NCBI RefSeq assembly: GCF_900626075.1
Contig: NZ_UYZY01000001.1
Coordinates: 930,001 to 994,000, forward strand
From: Clostridium transplantifaecale
Lineage (GTDB): Bacteria > Bacillota > Clostridia > Lachnospirales > Lachnospiraceae
Direction: 5' to 3'
DNA length: 64,000 nt
In this document: piece by piece, positions 1 through 6,784 of the stretch
Numbering within the stretch: position 1 is the stretch's first letter
Layout: the number at the start of each line of letters is the position of its first letter
Program-made: the position numbers and the translations under genes
The notes under the pieces: model-generated
What the model saw: the letters and a program-made list of their open reading frames with translations, nothing else
Database searches by the model: none
Told to the model about the DNA's origin: nothing

Positions 1-413
1 CGGGCGACAAGGGGACTCATGCTTTCTTTATATATTCCCGGATTCGCTTTTCTAAGGGCTTCACAGATATCTTCCCGCAGTTCCGGCTTCCATTTAGCTA
101 TGGACGGCAGGGCTTTGATGCATTGTCTGGATGTAATGGGCTTTTCGTCCTCAATATGCTTAAGGTAACGGTCAATCAGCTCGTCTATCTTATTTTCCGT
201 ATCCCACCTGGCGTTGGCTGCTATCAAAAGCAGGCCTCTTGTCCTGATGTAGGAGTTGTCATGATCCATCATTTCTGCGAAAAAGTCAAAAAACGGATAA
301 ACGTTGTCCGTATCCGCAGATTCTTTTTCCAGTGTTTTAAAACTCTGGTAGGCTCTTGTCTCATCTTTCGTTTTCAGCGCCTCCACAAATTCTGCAACTT
401 GACCGAAATCCAC
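1..413 (-). CDS. HEAT-repeat-like protein, C-terminus beyond window (partial)
   Basis: The reverse strand is open from a GTG at 413 to the window edge (about 137 codons). It begins VDFGQVAEFVEALKTKDETR and continues with helical, charged sequence and the pattern SYIRTRGLLLIAANARWD, then a second helix pair around CIKALPSIAKWKPEL. This resembles the short clostridial HEAT-like proteins often annotated as SufBD protein. That name is an annotation habit and does not show a role in Fe-S assembly. The start is GTG because no ATG fits and it lies one base after the stop codon of the upstream Cys-rich gene, so the two are probably co-transcribed. The function is unknown; HEAT folds usually serve as protein-binding scaffolds. 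Confidence 0.6.
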   Translation of the reverse strand, partial: MDFGQVAEFVEALKTKDETRAYQSFKTLEKESADTDNVYPFFDFFAEMMDHDNSYIRTRGLLLIAANARWDTENKIDELIDRYLKHIEDEKPITSRQCIKALPSIAKWKPELREDICEALRKANPGIYKESMSPLVA

Positions 414-414
414 T

Positions 415-663
415 CTATACACTCCCTTTCTTCTTTCGTTTTCTATTCTCGATCCGCTGGCAGCAGGTCGGATACTTCCCCTCCGCCTCATGGGTGGCCC
501 GGCACTCGATACAATTTCCATGGCGGACACATTTTCTCTTGCATGGACAGGCCGGATTGTTTATTCCCGGTAAATTAGGGATGGCGGCTCCGCCGGGTTG
601 GGGGAAATTGGGTATGTTGATTTTTCCTGTTTCGTTGGGGATGGGATCTTTGCTCTTTTCCAT
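415..663 (-). CDS. Small Cys-rich protein (82 aa), possible metal binding
   Basis: The 82-residue protein has a Pro/Asn/Gly-rich N-terminal half and a Cys-rich C-terminal half with the order CPCKRKC, then HGNCIEC, then PTCCQR, ending in a basic tail (RKRKKKG). Seven cysteines in about 35 residues suggest a zinc or Fe-S knuckle. Small proteins with a CPCKxxCxRHGxCxxC core are common in clostridia and have no described function that I know. There is no signal peptide or membrane segment. It sits one base upstream of the HEAT-like gene. A random open frame would be unlikely to show this cysteine spacing, so I call it real. Confidence 0.6.
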   Translation of the reverse strand: MEKSKDPIPNETGKINIPNFPQPGGAAIPNLPGINNPACPCKRKCVRHGNCIECRATHEAEGKYPTCCQRIENRKRKKKGSV

Positions 664-862
664 GGTTTTGGCTCCTTCAGGACTGCATTATTGTGATTTG
701 CTTATGCTGCTTTTGATAGGAAATGAATTTTCTTTTTAGCATTTGCATTTATGATTTGTTTATGCCTGAAATTGTGGAGCGGTTTATGGGGACAATGGAT
801 TGTGATTAATTTTGTATATAGCCAGTGAGGCGGGGATAGTATTTGCACAAATGATTTTTGAC

Positions 863-961
863 GGTGAATCAGCTTCAAACTCCGCATGCTGTGACTGACT
901 TATACGTGGTCTGCTTTGTAAAATACCAATTTCAATCCACACAGCCCTCCGCAGGTGTGAC
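863..961 (-). CRISPR. Degenerate two-repeat CRISPR remnant, type I-C-like
   Basis: Bases 929-961 start ATTTCAATCCACACAG and end CCGCAGGTGTGAC, which resembles the 32-34 base repeats of subtype I-C arrays (canonical sense strand ends GTGGATTGAAAT). Exactly 33 bases upstream, 863-895 ends CTCCGCATGCTGTGAC and looks like a decayed copy of the same element. The strand is inferred from I-C convention. On that reading the decayed copy is at the leader-distal end, where degenerate terminal repeats normally occur. No cas gene is in the window. With one good repeat the call rests on the similarity to the second remnant at 4176. Confidence 0.45.
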
Positions 962-1019
962 GGAGGTTCCATAATTTACGTCACCCTTATGTCAAGTCAA
1001 CGACATAATTTTCTACTTA

Positions 1020-1070
1020 TTCAGCCGAAGTCCAACTTTTTAAATGATGGTGGACTTCGGCTGAATTTTT
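1020..1070 (+). terminator. Strong hairpin with T-tract
   Basis: A perfect 15-base stem (1020-1034 TTCAGCCGAAGTCCA with 1051-1065) and a 16-base loop are followed by TTTTT on the plus strand. It has the form of a rho-independent terminator. No plus-strand gene precedes it. On the minus strand it follows the toxin fragment that stops at 1078, so it may be a leftover of that lost operon. Confidence 0.6.
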
Positions 1071-1077
1071 ATACAAT

Positions 1078-1188
1078 TTACTTTCCAAACAAGTTGGAAT
1101 GTGTTCCAGTATGAGAAGCAATTAAAACCAGCTTGTCTTGCTGTATTGCATAAATCAGCAGCCAATCCGGTAAAAATTGTGTGCTGAA
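1078..1188 (-). pseudogene. YafQ/RelE-family toxin, C-terminal fragment
   Basis: Reading the minus strand from 1188 to the TAA at 1078-1080 gives 36 residues with DWLLIYAI, then LVLIASHTGTHSNLF. This matches the C-terminal core of YafQ-type mRNA interferases (usual pattern DWLLIY...RTGTHSDLF). The N-terminal half, ribosome site and any partner antitoxin are missing. Upstream the reading frame runs into short tandem repeats (1218-1300), so the gene is truncated and presumably inactive. The family assignment is from motif memory. Confidence 0.55.
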
Positions 1189-1217
1189 TTGTAGCCTGAG
1201 GGTAAATAGCAAGCTGA

Positions 1218-1300
1218 GATTCCCGTTTGTAACCCAAGAATCCCTGTTTGTAAATAAAAATCCTGTTTTGTAAGCGAATTTCCCGTTTTGTAAACGAGTT
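1218..1300. repeat. Four degenerate tandem repeats, period about 20 bases
   Basis: The plus strand carries successive copies of a GAATYCCYGTTTTGTAA-like unit: GATTCCCGTTTGTAACCC, GAATCCCTGTTTGTAAAT, AATCCTGTTTTGTAAGC and GAATTTCCCGTTTTGTAAAC, with a partial fifth (GAGTTCCCGG). The spacing of 17-21 bases and AT-rich tails recall iterons or operator arrays of mobile elements. No replication gene is next to them, so the role is open. Confidence 0.5.
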
Positions 1301-1609
1301 CCCGGATTTTCATTTACACTTTAATATGTTATAATACGTTCAGCAATAAATTTGCGTACAACGACCAGAAATCAATTTCCTCCCGCTGTACGCTGAATAT
1401 GTGATCCACGGTAGTCTCGAGTGAATATTAACAGTCACCATCTCTGCCATACCTATGCGACAAATTTCGACAGGATGCTGTATCGAACATCATAAAATTC
1501 AGTCGGTTTTTTGTACTACTTCTATCTGGGGTTTCAGAGAGTTTGAAAAAAAGTCTGTAAATGTTAATCTTCTATGATAATAACTAGACTGAAAGTTCCT
1601 GTTGAGCTT
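1301..1609. other. Intergenic stretch with nothing recognisable
   Basis: About 300 bases separate the tandem repeats from the transposase fragment. I see a TATAAT-like hexamer near 1329 but no convincing -35 box, no open frame with a ribosome site and no inverted repeat. It is probably debris of mobile DNA. Confidence 0.4.
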
Positions 1610-1945
1610 TTAGTCCTTGACGTCAGAAATAAAGCCCTCGGAGGCTTCAAATCCGTAAATATCCTCCAGTGTGTCAGAAATCTGGCGGGTGGTCATTCCC
1701 TTGGCATACATGGATATGATTTTCTGGTCGATATCGGAGATATCCTCCTGCCGCTTTTTAACTACTCGTGGCTGGAAAGTGGACTTGCGGTCCTGGGGGA
1801 CCTTGATGTCCATGCCGCCATAGCTGATGTTGATACATTTGGCTTTATAACCGTTACGGTAATCATCGCTGTCAGAACGCTCCGACTTTCCATAGCCAAG
1901 ATGCTTATCCATCTCTGTTTCCATCATTTCTTTGATTGTGCCGCC
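1610..1945 (-). pseudogene. IS256-family (Mutator) transposase fragment
   Basis: The frame reads GGTIKEMMETEMDKHLGYGK, then SDDYRNGYK, MDIKVPQDR, FQPRVVKKRQ, DISDIDQKIISMYAKGMTTR and GFISDVKD, which are the ordered N-terminal motifs of IS256-type transposases. Both ends are missing: the first 30 or so residues are replaced upstream by an ATPase fragment, and the DDE catalytic domain is absent after residue 105. No terminal inverted repeats remain. It is a dead fragment that marks past insertion and deletion here. Confidence 0.8.
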
Positions 1946-2175
1946 GGTTCTATCTCAATTCTTGGGGCATCATTAAGGTACTGCTCAGCGTATTTCAGAA
2001 GATTATTTTTATTAAAATCATCAACAGATAAAACCGGTTCATTTAAAAGCCGTATGGCATAGAGCAGCCCCGTCTTACCTGAATTGTTCGATCCGATTAT
2101 GACATTCAGTCCCTTTTGAAATTCCATGGAGAAGTCTCGGAAACACCGGTAGTTTTTAATTGATATTTTTGGATA
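1924..2175 (-). pseudogene. N-terminal fragment of an OLD/AAA-type ATPase
   Basis: The reverse strand reads ISIKNYRCFRDFSMEFQKG, then LNVIIGSNNSGKTGLLYAIR. This is the N-terminal signature and Walker A (GSNNSGKT) of SMC/OLD-like AAA ATPases, which often act in phage defence. The protein stops after about 85 residues at the join with the IS256 fragment (around 1940), and Walker B and the C-terminal domain are gone. A good ribosome site precedes an ATG at about 2174 (GGAGGGCGTTACCATG), but that ATG is out of frame with the conserved part, so there is also a frameshift near the start. Confidence 0.65.
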
Positions 2176-2395
2176 TACATGGTAACGCCCTCCAACACTT
2201 TATGTGATTTATCATATCTCACCGCACTCAAACAATTATTAAACCTGCCAATCGGTAATGTTCTATCTTTTCATCGAACTACGAAATATTACGAATTTTG
2301 ATACAACCGCTCATGATAACACTTTGCTACAATATTAGCACATATCGTATTCAATATAGATGGCCTTAATTACTTTCTTAATTTTATACATTTCC

Positions 2396-3235
2396 TTACT
2401 TCACAATATCAACTAAGCAGCTGACCGATTCCATCACGTCAACCCAAAGTACATCGGCGGCATAATTAAATTTGCGCTGATAATTTTTCCAACGGTCGAT
2501 CAGAACGGTGCTTTCAGCTACTTCCTTCAAAATCAAATATACGTCAGACAACAACCCAATTGAGCCGCGCTTCGCACTGGTGTTGACAAACGCCTCCTTG
2601 AGTGTGGCGTTATCAATGTTGTGCTCCTGTGTGTTGGTAAGTACATAAATATCGTAATAATCTCTCATTCTGGTATTGGCTGTGCCGCGGGCAAGAAGGG
2701 TTTCTAACTTTTCCGCCAGCACCGTTTCCAGATTATACGCAAGAATGGAGATGGTGCGTTCCTCAAACAGCAGCCGGAATGAATAGGACACTTCACGCGG
2801 TGTTATTACGTCACCGGTAGAAAAGTCGATTTTTAGCAGGGTATGCATCGTTTCAATAGCAGTATCAAGCATAATACGAATGCCGGGATAATCGGCCTCG
2901 TCCATAATCGGCATCACGCTTTTGATTTCAAAAATCATACCGTCCTCAATGTGTATTGCGGTAATTTCCTCGACAATCTTCCTTGCATTATCTTCGTTCA
3001 GCGGCAGATTTTTTAGCGTGGCGTCTACATCCATAGTTGAACGATTGTCCACCCCAACCATAGCGGCTACCAGAGTACCGCCCTTTAAAATCATAATGTT
3101 TCTGTATTGTGAGAGGGAAAGTCGTTCCAGAAAACGCTCCATTACATAATTGCGGATGATAACCTGTGCCTTGCCACTATCTCCTTTGGAGATGTTGCGA
3201 ACAAGAGCTTTCAATTGGCGTGATGTGTGTATCAT
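2396..3235 (-). CDS. AbiEii-type nucleotidyltransferase toxin
   Basis: This 279-residue protein belongs to the AbiEii/AbiGii toxin family, nucleotidyltransferase-fold proteins that act in abortive infection or plasmid and island maintenance. Residues about 47-73 hold LKGGTLVAAMV and STMDVDATLK, the family's GG...DxD nucleotide and metal-binding motif. Further on, ETVLAEKLETLL and RMRDYYDIYVL match the conserved KxxxL/RxxDxYDIYxL segment. It overlaps the antitoxin stop by one base (TAATG), so the two are translationally coupled in the usual order, antitoxin first. Length and motifs are complete, so it is likely functional although surrounded by broken genes. Confidence 0.9.
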   Translation of the reverse strand: MIHTSRQLKALVRNISKGDSGKAQVIIRNYVMERFLERLSLSQYRNIMILKGGTLVAAMVGVDNRSTMDVDATLKNLPLNEDNARKIVEEITAIHIEDGMIFEIKSVMPIMDEADYPGIRIMLDTAIETMHTLLKIDFSTGDVITPREVSYSFRLLFEERTISILAYNLETVLAEKLETLLARGTANTRMRDYYDIYVLTNTQEHNIDNATLKEAFVNTSAKRGSIGLLSDVYLILKEVAESTVLIDRWKNYQRKFNYAADVLWVDVMESVSCLVDIVK

Positions 3236-3828
3236 TATAAAAGCACCTCCAAATACTGACGAACAGTTTTCTCCACTGAAAAGGCTTTAGCGTACCGCAT
3301 AAGCAATGGGATATTCTTCTCCTTCAAACGAATATATGTTTTAACTCCCTCTTGCAGATCTTGAATTTCAATATACCGGCGGCTGCGAAATAAATCGCAG
3401 ATTGTGCGTTCGGCATTATAAGCCCTTACTGTGTTACCCGATGGTGAGCGCACTTCCACAATACCTTCCCCGAAAAGCTCCTCTTTTATTTTATAAACCT
3501 TGATACCTTGCTTCGATAATCCTGTCGAGTTTGTGCCTGTTTTCAAAGTAACAGAAAATGGCGAGGGTTCACGATTGGCAAGATTCAGAAGGTAAAGAGC
3601 TGTTTCGTGAGAGAATACCGCTTCCGGATAGCGCACCTGAATTACATATAGTCCATCTTCCCAAGCGTCTTGGGACATATATAAGCCGTGGGCAACACGT
3701 TCAAGCCCATATTTACACACAAAATCTCCGAGAACAGTTCTCGAAACTCCGGCGGCTACCGCATCCGACGTTTTTAAATATCCATTATTTTCTTGAAGCA
3801 GCTTATTTAATGTTTCTGTGCTGGTCAT
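3235..3828 (-). CDS. AbiEi-type antitoxin / transcriptional regulator
   Basis: The 197-residue protein has an N-terminal winged-helix region (LKTSDAVAAGVSRTVLGDFV, then GLERVAHGLYM) typical of AbiEi antitoxins, followed by the AbiEi C-terminal domain (FSHETALYLL, then VRAYNAERTICDLFR). In the family it autorepresses the operon and neutralises the AbiEii toxin without a stable complex (type IV toxin-antitoxin). It is the first gene of a two-gene operon. Upstream of the start is an AT-rich region in which I could not fix a promoter. Confidence 0.9.
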   Translation of the reverse strand: MTSTETLNKLLQENNGYLKTSDAVAAGVSRTVLGDFVCKYGLERVAHGLYMSQDAWEDGLYVIQVRYPEAVFSHETALYLLNLANREPSPFSVTLKTGTNSTGLSKQGIKVYKIKEELFGEGIVEVRSPSGNTVRAYNAERTICDLFRSRRYIEIQDLQEGVKTYIRLKEKNIPLLMRYAKAFSVEKTVRQYLEVLL

Positions 3829-4089
3829 AGTATCACCTTACTTTCGTGCTCTTATTATAATTCGTTTGGGCGTAAAAGTAAAGAATGTTTTTGAAGTTAC
3901 ACCCGAATGCTCAATGGTTTCATTAAAGTAGTTTAAGTGTATTTTAGGGAAGTGCAATTTGCGCCCTAAATGAGCGGTACTATTTTTTCCCCTTTCTTTG
4001 CTATAATTCGCTTTTGTCGTTAATGTAACCTCTCTCTTTCTGCTCCTTTGTTTTGGGCCGATTTTTGATTTGAAATTAAGTGGAAAAAG

Positions 4090-4148
4090 AATAAAGACAA
4101 ATCGTTCAAACCCTTGATTTTACGGGGCTTTTCCGATTTGTCTTTATT
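4090..4148. repeat. Perfect 15-base inverted repeat near CRISPR remnant
   Basis: Bases 4090-4104 (AATAAAGACAAATCG) are the exact reverse complement of 4134-4148, with a 29-base loop. The 3829-4089 stretch beside it holds no open frame I can support. The hairpin lies 27 bases before the first repeat of the second CRISPR remnant. It could be a transcription stop for either strand or an element end. Confidence 0.5.
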
Positions 4149-4175
4149 ATACTGTATGGGCACACACATATTACA

Positions 4176-4277
4176 ATTTCAATTCACACAGACCTACGCA
4201 GACTGTGACTTCAATGGCAAACACATCGTTTGATGTGACAAAAATTTCAATTCACACAGACCTACGCAGACTGTGAC
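4176..4277 (-). CRISPR. Mini CRISPR array: two identical repeats, one spacer
   Basis: Two identical 34-base copies (4176-4209 and 4244-4277) start ATTTCAATTCACACAG and end ACGCAGACTGTGAC. They are separated by a 34-base spacer (4210-4243). Repeat and spacer lengths fit subtype I-C, as does the ATTTCAAT end, so transcription would run on the minus strand with a leader above 4278, where a purine-rich (minus-strand) tract is seen. No cas gene lies within the window. Repeats differ from the 929-961 copy at about eight positions, so the two remnants may be separate arrays or diverged ends of one. Confidence 0.7.
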
Positions 4278-4474
4278 CCCAAAAAAACCTAAACACTATC
4301 CCCTATCTTAATAAACCCTTATCAACCTCCCCCCACTCTTCCCCCTTATCTCTCATTAAATAATACATTTCCCCCTCCAACCTAACAAGAACTTCACCAA
4401 TTTCCAGTGCGAATCCTCCTATAATTTCATGTTAGCTTCCGGCTCCCGCCAGCACTTATAAATATACAAATCCT

Positions 4475-4954
4475 CTATTTCCTCATAAAAAACGATTTAT
4501 TATCTTTCGCCCTCATCGTAGCCAGTATCCCATCCAGGTGATCATATTCATGCTGGATTAATTCCGACAAATCTCCTTCCAATTCCATTCTGCACTCTTC
4601 CCACCGGATATTTCTGTATTGAACGATACATCTCTTATAGCGTTCCACCATCACATACAATCCAGGAAACGACATACAGTCGTCCATCACATCCATCTTA
4701 CAATCATCCGGAAATTCGAGGATCGGATTAATAAACAGAACCGGTTCTCCCGTATTCATGTAAATCACTCTTTTGGCTATCCCAATCTGAGGGGCCGCAA
4801 TCGCTCTTCCTGCGTGGTAAATCCGCCGAAACTCCATCATCGTGTCGTGTAAATCCTGCTGCAAGCCGTCAAGCTCAGAAAGCTCCTCCTTCTGTACCAA
4901 CGCGCTTGCCGAATAAAGATCGGGATCCCCCAATAAACGTATTTCTCTGATCAT
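4475..4954 (-). CDS. def: Peptide deformylase-like protein
   Basis: This 159-residue protein has the three motifs of peptide deformylases, the metalloenzymes that remove the N-formyl group from new proteins. Motif 1 is GRAIAAPQIG (usual GxGLAAPQ), motif 2 is DDCMSFPG (usual EGCLS), and motif 3 is QHEYDHLDG (HExxH plus D). The metal ligands Cys and the two His are present, but the conserved Glu-Gly of motif 2 is Asp-Asp. It therefore looks like a divergent second copy and not the main housekeeping enzyme. It has its own ribosome site (AGGAGGCAGATG region) and follows a small membrane peptide gene on the same strand. Confidence 0.85.
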   Translation of the reverse strand: MIREIRLLGDPDLYSASALVQKEELSELDGLQQDLHDTMMEFRRIYHAGRAIAAPQIGIAKRVIYMNTGEPVLFINPILEFPDDCKMDVMDDCMSFPGLYVMVERYKRCIVQYRNIRWEECRMELEGDLSELIQHEYDHLDGILATMRAKDNKSFFMRK

Positions 4955-5072
4955 TGTTAATCATCTGCCTCCTTATCCTATACCCTCTATTAGCCGTACG
5001 ATTGCTGCGGCCCTCAGACAGCCGCTTGCCTTTTATTTTCCGAACACTTTCCTATCGTTTTCCCGTCACTCC

Positions 5073-5192
5073 TTATCTATCCCGCCATTTTTTCAGACGA
5101 TCCCAGATGTCGTGTCCCAGAGCCACATTTATGGATAGAAACAGAAATCCAGCATAAATTAGCAATGCGGCAATTGCCTTTTTGGTTTTCAT
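5073..5192 (-). CDS. 39-residue single-pass membrane peptide
   Basis: A short frame starts at ATG 5192, five or so bases after an ideal AGGAGG ribosome site, and stops at TAA 5073-5075. It reads MKTKKAIAALLIYAGFLFLS, then INVALGHDIWDRLKKWRDR. The basic N-terminus, a hydrophobic segment at residues about 6-25 and an amphipathic basic tail are typical of small bacterial membrane proteins. It lies 118 bases upstream of the deformylase gene on the same strand. Short coding frames with this combination of ribosome site and topology rarely arise by chance. The function is unknown. Confidence 0.6.
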   Translation of the reverse strand: MKTKKAIAALLIYAGFLFLSINVALGHDIWDRLKKWRDR

Positions 5193-5384
5193 TTTTTTCC
5201 TCCTTTTGCCCGGCAATATTTTCATAATCAATCTACTGATAATTATATCATATTATATATTTTCCAGTGCACTTAATAAAAAGGGGGCTGACATTATTTT
5301 ATTTATTCAATCGGCAAAGAAACCTTCACAATCCCTTATAAAATGTAAGAACCGTAACCCCTAATCCGCCTTGGGACTTGTTAT

Positions 5385-5747
5385 TTACGTAAACTCAACT
5401 ATCACTACCTCGTTTTCATCAGGATCTTTTAACCGAACTTCATAGGTACCCCAATCATATCTAATAGGCTCTGATAGTGTAACTCCTTTTTCCTTCAAAC
5501 ATATCATTGTTGAATCGAGAGCTTCCGACTGAAAAACAAATGATTGATATCCGGTTGGCTGTGCGTTGAATGCTTTACAATCCCATATACAAAGAGTGGG
5601 TGCGTTTTCCATAAAGCCAAGATAAACTCCATTTGAATCATCCACATCGGTCCTAATAAAAGGAATTTCTAATATATCCCTATAGAATTTTATAAGTTCT
5701 TGCGCCTGCTTAGAAAAAATATTTGTACAATAATATCCTGTTATCAT
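5385..5747 (-). CDS. VOC-family (glyoxalase/bleomycin-resistance fold) protein
   Basis: The 120-residue protein has the single-domain layout of the vicinal oxygen chelate superfamily: TNIFSKQAQELIKFYRDILE at the start, GVYLGFMENAP in the middle and RLKDPDENEVVIVEF at the end, which is the classic PDGNxIEL-type close. Such proteins bind a metal and act as dioxygenases, lyases or drug-binding proteins. This one cannot be narrowed further. Start ATG follows GAGGAGAGAAG. It is monocistronic, with no partner gene that tells the substrate. Confidence 0.8.
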   Translation of the reverse strand: MITGYYCTNIFSKQAQELIKFYRDILEIPFIRTDVDDSNGVYLGFMENAPTLCIWDCKAFNAQPTGYQSFVFQSEALDSTMICLKEKGVTLSEPIRYDWGTYEVRLKDPDENEVVIVEFT

Positions 5748-5959
5748 CTTCTCTCCTCATCCAATTTATTTTTGCCTCCTGCCGCCCGTCGGAACAGGAT
5801 TTGCCTGAGGCACGTTTCACCCATGTGACTGGTTTCATTCTACGGTTCCAAAACGGTTCTGTCAAATATAGAAATATCCTTTCAGAACTGCTCCAAGCTG
5901 ATATTTTATTTGAGCGCCAACCGGACACCATTTACTATTTTTCAAATGAAAGAAAATAA
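5748..5959. other. Intergenic, possible gene scrap on plus strand
   Basis: A plus-strand frame to a stop at 5957 reads through FTHVTGFILRFQNGSVKYRN and ILSELLQADILFERQPD, which has natural-looking composition but no ribosome site of its own and overlaps the start of the VOC gene. I cannot name a family. It may be the C-terminal scrap of a lost gene. Confidence 0.25.
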
Positions 5960-6024
5960 AAAGAGAGTATCAAGCAATAACATGAAATCAAAAACAGATT
6001 CATATCAGGTCCGATACCCTCTTT
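5960..6024 (-). terminator. Probable terminator of the glpP transcript
   Basis: Arms 5960-5971 and 6013-6024 pair with one mismatch (AAAGAGGGTATC against GATACTCTCTTT on the minus strand), followed on the minus strand by TTTTTATTTTC. The loop is long (41 bases). It lies about 190 bases after the stop of glpP and before the VOC gene. Confidence 0.45.
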
Positions 6025-6217
6025 TCAAGAAAAACGATTAACTGGCAATCATTGACGCCAGACAATTTGTAATAAACTATCCTTAAACGGTAACTTTAAA
6101 GTAACTTTAACCGACACCATTTATACATCCCGGAACAGACAACCGCCCGGGCGCTTCCAAGCCATAGACTCAACCGCGCCAGACCCGCCGCATCTCCTCA
6201 ACACAATACCGGCCGCA

Positions 6218-6784
6218 TCAAAGCTTCCACAATTCCGTATTCGTCGTAGAGATCGCATCCGCTCCGGCATCAAATGCCTCTAAAATATCCCCCTTACTTC
6301 TCAAAAGGCCGCCCGCAATAATCGGCATATCGGTATAACTGCGTATTTCCTTCATTACGCGGGGCATAATCCCGGGCATTACTTCCACGAAATCCGGCCG
6401 GAATGTTTCCAGCTGCTTTTTCATGTTGCTGAGCGCGATGGAATCAATCATAAAAGTCCTGAAAACACCGTAGAGACCGTTATCCATTGCATGCTTGACC
6501 AGGACGGGCCTGGTACTGATAATCCCGTCAGCCTCCGTGTTCTTTTTCACAAAATCCACAGAAACTTCCCTGGAGCTTAAACCCACTACCAAGTCGAGAT
6601 GCACAATAGCCAGTTTATCTCTCCGCTTGATCCGTTCTACGATTTTTGCAATATTGCAGACCGTTCCATACAGGATGAAAATAATCGCGCAATCCGTCTC
6701 CAGAGCCTCTTCCAGGGTACCCTCCTCTTTAACAGCCGCTATTACAGGAGAGCGTTCCAGTAAATCCCTTGTTTTCATACTCAT
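6218..6784 (-). CDS. glpP: GlpP-family glycerol-3-phosphate-responsive antiterminator
   Basis: The 188-residue protein starts MSMKTRDLLERSPVIAAVKE and contains IIFILYGTVCNIAKIVERIK, LAIVHLDLVVGLSSREVSVDF and IIAGGLLRSKGDILEAFDAG, which span the TIM-barrel fold of GlpP. In Bacillus GlpP binds glycerol-3-phosphate and the leader of glp mRNA to prevent termination. I chose the ATG at 6784 (GGAGAAG site) because the longer frame would begin with TTG. The start overlaps the stop of the YcxB-like gene by four bases. No glp gene is nearby, so its RNA target may be elsewhere or may be the TRAP leader upstream. Confidence 0.85.
   Translation of the reverse strand: MSMKTRDLLERSPVIAAVKEEGTLEEALETDCAIIFILYGTVCNIAKIVERIKRRDKLAIVHLDLVVGLSSREVSVDFVKKNTEADGIISTRPVLVKHAMDNGLYGVFRTFMIDSIALSNMKKQLETFRPDFVEVMPGIMPRVMKEIRSYTDMPIIAGGLLRSKGDILEAFDAGADAISTTNTELWKL

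Noticed and set aside
1040..1237. 65-codon minus-strand frame over the toxin fragment
   Set aside because: A different frame of the same strand shows the YafQ C-terminal motifs, so this one is an out-of-frame reading.
1574..2062. Plus-strand frame of 162 codons across the transposase and ATPase fragments
   Set aside because: It is the complement of two recognisable broken genes and shows no motif of its own.
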